11,828 nt of DNA from Hungateiclostridiaceae bacterium UBA1305 (GTDB lineage: Bacteria; Bacillota; Clostridia; Acetivibrionales; DTU013), in assembly GCA_002307275.1 (NCBI GenBank), contig DBTX01000057.1:9180-21007 (forward strand), read 5' to 3'. The notes under the pieces are model-generated. The model was not told where the DNA came from. It ran no database searches and saw nothing but the letters and a program-made list of their open reading frames with translations. The position numbers and the translations under genes are program-made. Of this stretch, positions 7,201 to 11,828 are shown in pieces (the first letter of the stretch is position 1; the number at the start of each line of letters is the position of its first letter).

Positions 7201-8109
7201 TTACTCCTTAGAATTCAATTCCTTTTCTATCTCCTCAATGCTTGGAAGGCTAGACTTCGAATCCTCCGGCAACTCACGAGTCAACTGTTCCTGCCAGTCT
7301 GCTACTCCAATGGGATTATTAAAAGAAGCAAGAGAATATTCAACCACAGTCTTATTTTTGCTTTTTACCAGTAAAAGCCCAATGGTCGGCTTATCATCCG
7401 GGTGGCACAGAACATCGTTGACGACATTCTGGTACATATTTAATTGGCCGACAAAACCAGGTTCAAAATCACATGCCTTTAGTTCAATTACCACATAACA
7501 GCGTAGCTTCAAATGATAAAATAAAAGATCCAAATAGAAATCATCGCCGCCAAGTTCCAAATGCACTTGACGTCCGACAAACGCAAAACCTTGTCCCAAT
7601 TCCAGTAAAAATTTTTCTATATGCTCTGTTAATGCGCGTTCCACCTCGGCTTCGCGGCGCGGCATATCCGTACCTAAAAAGTCAAATAAATAAGGGTCTT
7701 TGAAAATCTGCACTGCCATATCCGAATCGGACGGTGGCAGTGCCGTTTCAAAATTATTAACGGCTCTGCCTTGCCGTTCAATCAGACGGGAATCAATCAT
7801 CATTCCCAAAACATTACTGCTCCAGCCGTTTTCAATTGTTTTTTGTGCATACCAAAGGCGTGTCTCAAAATCGGTAAATTTGTCCAAAAGCATGATATTA
7901 CTACGCCACGGTAATTTTGCAACAACTTGTTGCAAAATTACCGTGTTGCGCCATTCTCTCGCAAACTTTTTCATATTGCTTAAATTTCTTGACGAGAACC
8001 CTTTCATTTCGGGGAACGAGTCAGTCAAGTCCTTCGACAGTCGATCTATGACTTTTGCTCCCCATCCTTCGGATTCTTGCCTTTTCGCGTCAAGAACCCC
8101 ATGGTTCAA
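7201..8109 (-). CDS. 5'-truncated YhcG/DUF1016 PDDEXK nuclease, probable pseudogene
   Basis: A 302-codon open frame that matches the C-terminal four-fifths of the YhcG (DUF1016) PD-(D/E)XK nuclease family, often found with restriction or mobile loci. The helical N-terminal part is partly present (GWGAKVIDRLSKDL, QQVVAKLPW, LWYAQKTIENGW, DPYLFDFLG). The nuclease core looks intact, with D194, E209-L-K211 and QLNMY (222-226). Full-length relatives have about 330-375 residues, so roughly 45-50 N-terminal residues are missing. An in-frame TAA lies directly before the first codon (TTG), no ribosome binding site precedes it, and the frame begins just downstream of the glyA terminator. I infer a deletion or insertion junction near 8095-8112 that removed the true start. 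It could only be expressed by readthrough. The core has stayed open, so the loss is probably recent. Confidence 0.8.
   Translation of the reverse strand: MNHGVLDAKRQESEGWGAKVIDRLSKDLTDSFPEMKGFSSRNLSNMKKFAREWRNTVILQQVVAKLPWRSNIMLLDKFTDFETRLWYAQKTIENGWSSNVLGMMIDSRLIERQGRAVNNFETALPPSDSDMAVQIFKDPYLFDFLGTDMPRREAEVERALTEHIEKFLLELGQGFAFVGRQVHLELGGDDFYLDLLFYHLKLRCYVVIELKACDFEPGFVGQLNMYQNVVNDVLCHPDDKPTIGLLLVKSKNKTVVEYSLASFNNPIGVADWQEQLTRELPEDSKSSLPSIEEIEKELNSKE
7907..7945. repeat. Perfect 39-bp palindrome inside the YhcG-like gene
   Basis: Arms of 19 bases (7907-7925 and 7927-7945) are exact reverse complements around one central base (7926); the inner part reads TTTTGCAACAA / TTGTTGCAAAA. It covers codons 55-68, including the conserved QQVVAKLPW stretch. 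Such length and perfection are far beyond chance for coding DNA. Confidence 0.95.
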
Positions 8110-8111
8110 TT

Positions 8112-8145
8112 AAAAAACAAACGAAAGCCACCTAAAGCCGGCTTT
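8112..8145 (-). terminator. Intrinsic terminator of glyA
   Basis: On the minus strand, AAAGCC (8140-8145) and GGCTTT (8124-8129) form a stem around a 10-base loop, followed by CG and a T-rich tract (8112-8122). It lies about 48 bases after the glyA stop. Its T-tract directly abuts the first codon of the truncated YhcG frame. Confidence 0.75.
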
Positions 8146-8192
8146 GAATTCTAAATCTATAAAATAATCCTATTAATGCGATGATTCACATA

Positions 8193-9431
8193 TTATTGAT
8201 ATAACGGATGCTTTGCGCAAAGTTTCGAAACACGATCTCTTATCTCATTCGCCGAGTTTTCGAAATCTGTGATTGTCAGCTTGATCAATTTCGCGATTTC
8301 CACCATATCCTCTTCCATCATGCCTCTGCTTGTAACAGCCGGTGTCCCGATCCTGATGCCGCTTGTTACAAATGGGCTCTGCTTGTCGAACGGTACTGCA
8401 TTCTTATTAACTGTGATGCAGACTTCGTCCAATTGGTGCTGCGCAAGCTTCCCTGTCACATTGAAATTGCTGAGGTCAACGAGCATCAAATGGTTGTCGG
8501 TGCCTCCGGAAACAAGATTGAAGCCTTCACTGGTCAATGTCTTTGAAAGAGTAAACGCATTCTTGAGGATCTGCTGCTGATAATTCTTAAAATCGGTATC
8601 CAGCGCTTCCTTGAAGCTGACGGCCTTTGCCGCGATGACATGCATCAGCGGCCCGCCCTGTGTGCCTGGGAATATTGCAGAGTCGATTGCTTTGGCATAT
8701 TCTGCCTTGCACAATATCATACCGCCTCTTGGGCCTCTGAGCGTTTTATGTGTCGTAGTCGTGACAAAATCCGCATAAGGCACTGGGCTCGGATGAAGTC
8801 CTACAGCCACAAGGCCGGCAATATGAGCCATGTCTACCATTAAATATGCACCGGCTTCCTTTGCGATCTCACTGAAGGCTTTGAAGTCGATGATCCTTGG
8901 ATATGCACTGGCACCTGCAATAATTAATTTTGGTTTTACTTCTCTGGCTTTTTTCAGAAGCGCTTCGTAATCGATATAGCCTGTGTCTTCTTTGACCCCA
9001 TAGGATTCCGCCTTATAGTATTTGCCGGAAATATTTTTTTTCATGCCATGGCTGAGATGACCCCCATGAGCAAGATCCATACCCAGGATTGTATCTCCCG
9101 GTTCCAGGACTGCGAAATAGACTGCGGAATTAGCCTGCGCGCCTGAATGCGGCTGTACGTTTGCATGATCCGCTCCGAAAATCTCCTTAGCTCTGTCAAT
9201 AGCGAGCTGTTCAATGACGTCAACATGTTCACAGCCGCCATAGTAACGTTTCCCAGGATATCCCTCTGCATATTTGTTGGTAAGCGGAGTGCCGAGCGCC
9301 TGCATTACTGCTTCACTGACAAAATTCTCCGAAGCGATCAACTCTATCTTATTCCTCTGCCTGTTCACTTCAAGCTCTATTGATTCTGCCACAGCAGGAT
9401 CTATCTTTCTTATTTGGTCGATTTGGTACAT
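8193..9431 (-). CDS. glyA: Serine hydroxymethyltransferase
   Basis: A 412-residue, full-length PLP enzyme of the cytoplasm that converts serine and tetrahydrofolate to glycine and 5,10-methylene-tetrahydrofolate, reversibly, and so supplies one-carbon units. Motifs include ELIASENFVS (30-39), the YAEGYPGKRYYGG segment (54-66), SGAQAN (96-101), VDMAHIAGLVA (199-209) with D200 and H203, and TTTTHKTLRGPRGG with the PLP lysine K229. Phosphate and substrate residues near FPGTQGGP and the C-terminal SGIRIGTPAVTSRG are present, so activity is expected. The ATG lies 7 bases after GGAGG. The transcript starts about 340 bases upstream and carries a tandem glycine riboswitch and an intrinsic terminator, so expression should respond to glycine. 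It ends at its own terminator, so it appears to be monocistronic. Confidence 0.97.
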   Translation of the reverse strand: MYQIDQIRKIDPAVAESIELEVNRQRNKIELIASENFVSEAVMQALGTPLTNKYAEGYPGKRYYGGCEHVDVIEQLAIDRAKEIFGADHANVQPHSGAQANSAVYFAVLEPGDTILGMDLAHGGHLSHGMKKNISGKYYKAESYGVKEDTGYIDYEALLKKAREVKPKLIIAGASAYPRIIDFKAFSEIAKEAGAYLMVDMAHIAGLVAVGLHPSPVPYADFVTTTTHKTLRGPRGGMILCKAEYAKAIDSAIFPGTQGGPLMHVIAAKAVSFKEALDTDFKNYQQQILKNAFTLSKTLTSEGFNLVSGGTDNHLMLVDLSNFNVTGKLAQHQLDEVCITVNKNAVPFDKQSPFVTSGIRIGTPAVTSRGMMEEDMVEIAKLIKLTITDFENSANEIRDRVSKLCAKHPLYQ

Positions 9432-9456
9432 TTTTCTACCTCCATTAGATTTATAA

Positions 9457-9488
9457 ATAACAAAAGGCCAATCCTATAGATTTGACCT
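9457..9488 (-). terminator. Riboswitch-controlled terminator before glyA
   Basis: On the minus strand, AGGTCAA (9482-9488) pairs with TTGGCCT (9465-9471), including one G-U pair, around a 10-base loop. TTTTGTTATT follows (9457-9464 and just beyond). It lies between the glycine aptamers and the glyA ribosome binding site, the expected place for an expression platform. The base of its 5' arm includes CAGAG, which also occurs in the P1 helix of the second aptamer. Confidence 0.65.
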
Positions 9489-9525
9489 CTGAAAAGTAAT
9501 ACTGCAATTATGCAATACCAACCTT

Positions 9526-9727
9526 ACTCTGTCCTTTTGCCTGAGAGATTATTTCCATGATGGAAACTTGCCCCTTCGGCGCCTTGACGGTCTCTCCAGA
9601 GTCGCGTCATATTACAGTCATTTGACCTGAGAGTATAACTCCTTCGGTGTGACAACCCGGTCGAAATTCATATGAAATATAAATTTCTTTCCTTCTTGTC
9701 AACTCTCCCGTAACAATCATCCGCCAA
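9526..9727 (-). promoter_or_regulatory. Tandem glycine riboswitch with leader-linker kink-turn
   Basis: Two consecutive glycine aptamers in the glyA leader. Aptamer 1 runs from GGGAGAG (near 9703-9709) through ACCGAAGGAG and CTCTCAGGTCAAA. Aptamer 2 runs from ACTCTGGAGAGACC through GCGCCGAAGGGGCAA and TCTCAGGCAAAAGGACAGAGT. P1 of aptamer 2 is ACTCTG (9597-9602) with CAGAGT (9526-9531). The leader GCGGATGA and the linker TGACGC between the aptamers reproduce the kink-turn known from B. subtilis gcvT (GCG at 9722-9724 with CGC at 9604-9606). The P3 arm of aptamer 1 is long: TGACAA/TTGTCA encloses about 40 bases with a nested GAAATT/AATTTC helix. The class is certain from conserved cores; the direction of regulation is not. 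Confidence 0.93.
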
Positions 9728-9774
9728 TATTCAATTTTCCGACATATAAGTTTCTATTGCAACAACCTAAAATG

Positions 9775-9803
9775 ATTATAATAATTTCAAAAAAATCTGT
9801 CAA
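9775..9803 (-). promoter_or_regulatory. Consensus sigma-A promoter of the glyA transcript
   Basis: TTGACA (9798-9803) and TATAAT (9775-9780) on the minus strand are separated by exactly 17 bases, a perfect match to the housekeeping consensus. The transcription start should lie near 9768, about 40 bases before the riboswitch leader. Palindromes begin 4 bases upstream of the -35 box. Confidence 0.88.
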
Positions 9804-9806
9804 GCC

Positions 9807-9935
9807 GTAGTTTTATTGCATAAGCAATAAAATCTACCAGTTGCTTATTGCTTATGTAATATAAGCAACTTCATTATTATGCGGCAAACAGTATAACGGA
9901 GCCACATGTTTTTATAGTGTACACAATAAAACTAC
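9807..9935. repeat. Nested inverted repeats upstream of the glyA promoter
   Basis: The outer arms GTAGTTTTATTG (9807-9818) and CAATAAAACTAC (9924-9935) are perfect reverse complements; extended to 26 bases they match at 21 positions. Each end is itself a 22-base palindrome: TTTTATTGC/GCAATAAAA around ATAA (9811-9832), and TTTTAT/ATAAAA around GTGTACAC with one mismatch (9910-9931). Between them AGTTGCTTAT/ATAAGCAACT (9839-9870) forms a further hairpin. The 8-mer TTGCTTAT or its complement appears four times: 9820-9827, 9841-9848, 9848-9855 and 9861-9868. The region has no coding potential. It may be an operator array or a small MITE-like element. Confidence 0.85.
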
Positions 9936-9943
9936 TTCCTATG

Positions 9944-9972
9944 AAAAGTGGCAAGCCGTTTGTCAGCGCCAC
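9944..9972 (-). terminator. Probable terminator of the AIR-synthase-like gene
   Basis: Read on the minus strand, GTGGC (9968-9972) pairs with GCCAC (9948-9952), with GC/GC continuing inside after a two-base bulge, and TTTTCAT follows. It begins 4 bases beyond the stop codon of the AIR-synthase-like gene. The stem is short and the T-run is only four bases, so efficiency is doubtful. Confidence 0.42.
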
Positions 9973-9975
9973 CTC

Positions 9976-10956
9976 CTACACTACCTTGTAAATTTCATCG
10001 GATTCGGGTTGCGGTATCATTTCAATCTTTCCATCCACAATCATCATCCTGTCCTTCGTACCATTCATCGTTCCTATAACAGCGGCAGGCACTCCTGCCT
10101 CATTCAGATGTTTTACAAGTCCAGCCCCATCGGCTGCAGATATCAGCATACAACCACTTGATATCAATTTATATGGGTTTATTCTATAATATTCACAAAT
10201 CATGCTGGTTGACATAGTAACAGGAATTTTATCAATAAAAATCTCAGCGCCATTACCCGATGCTTCACAAATCTCCCAGACCGCCCCAAGTATACCGCCT
10301 TCAGTGACATCATGCATTGCATTTACGCCAAACTCCGCTGCTGCAAGTCCGTCCTTCACTACGCTAAGACTTTTCATATATCCCTTTGCTTCGTTCACAA
10401 TTTGCTCACCCAATACATCTGTCAGTTCCTGCTGCTTCTCATGTGCAATAATGGAAGCCCCCTCAAGGCCTGCATGTTTGGTCAGTACCAGACTATCGCC
10501 TTTTTGGGCACCTGCAGTCGTTATCAGCTTTTCCTTAAGGCAGCGCCCAACTGCAGTACATGTAATTACAAATCTGGTCACTGCCGACGTTATTTCTGTA
10601 TGTCCGCCAAGTATATCCACCTTGATCTCTGCTGCAGCAGCTGTCAACTGTTCCATAACCAACCCGATTTCAGCCTCTGTCGTTCCGGGCGGGCACAGTA
10701 ACGCCACCAGCAGGCCGATTGGTTCAACACCACAGGAAACAATATCATTGCAGCTAATATTTACTGCAAGTCTGCCTATTTCCAATGCAGTTCCGGTAAT
10801 GGGATCGCAGGAGAGAACACAGGCATACTCTCCAAATTCAACAGCAGAGCAATCTTCTCCAATTCCTGGTTTCAGGATGACGTCCTTCCTGCTGTATTTT
10901 AGTTTATTCAGTATCAAACTCTCCAGGATACTGTTCGGAACCTTGCCTATTTCCAT
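9976..10956 (-). CDS. AIR synthase/HypE-superfamily protein
   Basis: A 326-residue member of the PurM/SelD/ThiL/HypE superfamily, ATP-dependent enzymes that activate a substrate by phosphorylation. Visible are the glycine-rich GIGEDCSAV (31-39), DPIT (51-54), the VNISCNDIVSCGVEP segment (65-79), GGHTEIT (117-123), MHDVTEGG (214-221) and YKLISSGCMLI (262-272), in the order seen in HypE and ThiL. True HypE ends in a conserved cysteine used for the carbamoyl-to-cyano reaction; this protein ends EIYKVV with no C-terminal Cys, so it is unlikely to mature hydrogenases. Other hyp genes are absent here. The ATG follows AGGAGAG, and a promoter lies at 11005-11033. The substrate cannot be named from the sequence; an uncharacterised clostridial AIR-synthase-related family is the best description. 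Confidence 0.83.
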   Translation of the reverse strand: MEIGKVPNSILESLILNKLKYSRKDVILKPGIGEDCSAVEFGEYACVLSCDPITGTALEIGRLAVNISCNDIVSCGVEPIGLLVALLCPPGTTEAEIGLVMEQLTAAAAEIKVDILGGHTEITSAVTRFVITCTAVGRCLKEKLITTAGAQKGDSLVLTKHAGLEGASIIAHEKQQELTDVLGEQIVNEAKGYMKSLSVVKDGLAAAEFGVNAMHDVTEGGILGAVWEICEASGNGAEIFIDKIPVTMSTSMICEYYRINPYKLISSGCMLISAADGAGLVKHLNEAGVPAAVIGTMNGTKDRMMIVDGKIEMIPQPESDEIYKVV

Positions 10957-11004
10957 CTTTTCTCTCCTAAAAATAACACAAAAATAGTGATGCTAGTTTT
11001 TTCA

Positions 11005-11033
11005 TATATATTACAGCCATTTTTTCGATGCAA
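11005..11033 (-). promoter_or_regulatory. Probable promoter of the AIR-synthase-like gene
   Basis: TTGCAT (11028-11033) and TATATA (11005-11010) on the minus strand are separated by 17 bases. Both boxes match the housekeeping consensus at four or five of six positions. They lie about 50 bases upstream of the start codon, in the 120-base gap after the DUF2225 gene. Confidence 0.5.
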
Positions 11034-11076
11034 AAATTTGTTTATTCCTCAATAACATTTTGCAACACTATATTCG

Positions 11077-11748
11077 TCAGTTTGCCATACTGTCCTTCAC
11101 CAATTGGAACTGTTCCCTTGCAGTATCGATCAAAGCAGAATTCCTTCTTGCATCCGGCGAGCTTATCAATCTGCTCAGCCATTTTATCGCCTCTTCGTTA
11201 TTTCCTGCCCTGCGGTTCAGCTCACCTACCATATAAAGACAAGTGTTCTCATCAAGCTTGTCCACGGGAAAACGTTCCTTTTCATAGGTTTCAGTGTAAT
11301 ACTTCAACGCAAACTTTATGAACTCATTTTCCCTGGCATCATTTTTTATTCTATACAACCATGCAATACGTAAGCAAATTTTGGCAAATTCGCTGGCTTT
11401 CTGAATTCTCAGTTGATGGCTTATTAGGATCAGCTTAAAGGCTTCAATTGCGGTATCTATGGTTCTTTCACCTTCAAAGCTCCTTTTAGTCCATTTAGGC
11501 GCAAGTTTTTTCATTAGAATATCGGCCTCTCTTGCCGGAATATCTAGAAATTTATCAGCTTGTGCCGCATACCCGCAATTTTCACAAACCCACGCATCAT
11601 AAAACAAAGGATTGATTGTTTCATAATGTACACAAAAATCCGAGTCGCGCCTGTCAACTTTACAAGCTTTTATTTTGACCTTGGTTGTATTAAATTTTTT
11701 CAAGCAGACAGGACAGACTATTTCTTTATTATATAGGCCTTCGTTCAT
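11077..11748 (-). CDS. DUF2225 family protein, zinc-ribbon plus helical repeats
   Basis: A 223-residue cytoplasmic protein of the DUF2225 family, common in Clostridia and of unknown function. The N-terminal third is a metal-binding region with two knuckles, CPVC (C12, C15) and CENC (C55, C58), plus C29 and C39. YDAWVCENCGYAA is typical of the family. Residues about 90-220 are helical and resemble tetratricopeptide repeats (AWLYR, YMVGELNRRAGNNEEAIKWLSRLIS), suggesting a protein-binding role. There is no signal peptide or membrane segment. The start ATG has only a weak site (GGGGA) about 6 bases upstream, but no alternative fits better. It lies 38 bases after the end of the upstream frame. Confidence 0.85.
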   Translation of the reverse strand: MNEGLYNKEIVCPVCLKKFNTTKVKIKACKVDRRDSDFCVHYETINPLFYDAWVCENCGYAAQADKFLDIPAREADILMKKLAPKWTKRSFEGERTIDTAIEAFKLILISHQLRIQKASEFAKICLRIAWLYRIKNDARENEFIKFALKYYTETYEKERFPVDKLDENTCLYMVGELNRRAGNNEEAIKWLSRLISSPDARRNSALIDTAREQFQLVKDSMAN

Positions 11749-11786
11749 TTTGGCTTCCCCACATTTCTATATCAATGTAATTTCAA

Positions 11787-11828
11787 TCAATTCCCTGGAA
11801 CAACTCCAGTACCTTCTCCAGTACCTTC
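11787..11828 (-). CDS. C-terminal end of an unidentified gene (partial)
   Basis: The minus strand is open from the window edge to TGA at 11787-11789. It encodes EGTGEGTGVVPGN in a frame consistent with a low-complexity Gly-Thr-Glu tail. Only 13 codons are visible, so identity and even reality are uncertain. The 12-bp repeat keeps this frame in register, which mildly supports coding. Confidence 0.35.
   Translation of the reverse strand, partial: EGTGEGTGVVPGN
11804..11828. repeat. 12-bp tandem repeat at the window edge
   Basis: CTCCAGTACCTT occurs twice in direct succession (11804-11815 and 11816-11827) and a third copy may continue beyond the edge. The unit length is a multiple of three and, on the minus strand, encodes Glu-Gly-Thr-Gly. 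Confidence 0.7.

Noticed and set aside
7201..9431. Defence island built around the YhcG nuclease
   Set aside because: No restriction, methylase, CRISPR, toxin-antitoxin or phage genes accompany it, and the gene lacks its start; its neighbours are housekeeping genes.
10202..10987. Long plus-strand open frame of 261 codons opposite the AIR-synthase-like gene
   Set aside because: It is antisense to a clear conserved gene, has Ser/Thr/Pro-rich shadow composition, no ribosome binding site and no recognised family.
11029..11064. Inverted repeat TGCAAAA/TTTTGCA as a terminator of the DUF2225 gene
   Set aside because: Seven AT-rich pairs around a 22-base loop form a weak stem, and no T-run follows on the minus strand.

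Overview
The window looks like chromosome of a low-GC, Gram-positive anaerobe of the class Clostridia. This rests on the protein families (Rrf2 regulator with a Cys cluster, DUF2225 protein, copper-amine-oxidase-N domain protein, LarA-type racemase, RarA), GGAGG-type ribosome binding sites before nearly every gene, and a tandem glycine riboswitch before glyA. The genus cannot be fixed from the sequence alone. Every convincing gene lies on the minus strand, so transcription runs from high to low coordinates.

Right to left: the last 13 codons of an unidentified gene with a 12-bp tandem repeat (11787-11828); a DUF2225 zinc-ribbon/helical-repeat protein; and an AIR-synthase/HypE-superfamily protein with its own promoter. 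Next comes an unusually structured AT-rich spacer (about 9807-9935) full of nested palindromes. It abuts a consensus promoter that drives a kink-turn-containing tandem glycine riboswitch, an intrinsic terminator and glyA. Right after the glyA terminator lies a 5'-truncated YhcG/DUF1016 PDDEXK nuclease gene carrying a perfect 39-bp palindrome. It is followed by a gene-poor scar (6761-7200) that holds the 33-codon tail of a polysaccharide deacetylase and several hairpins.

The left half is conventional. A secreted HtrA/DegP-like protease and a secreted protein with a copper-amine-oxidase-N domain plus three repeated domains form a probable two-gene cell-envelope operon. RarA (replication-fork AAA+ ATPase), a small two-helix membrane protein and a LarA-family nickel-pincer racemase follow. 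Last is an IscR-like Rrf2 regulator whose promoter is covered by a palindrome fitting autoregulation; its usual partners (cysteine desulfurase, scaffold) would lie beyond position 1.

The points most worth a second look are the glyA control region (riboswitch logic that looks like glycine-OFF, plus the palindrome cluster upstream of the promoter) and the YhcG/deacetylase junction, which looks like a rearrangement scar. I do not see a complete new defence or mobile system in this window.
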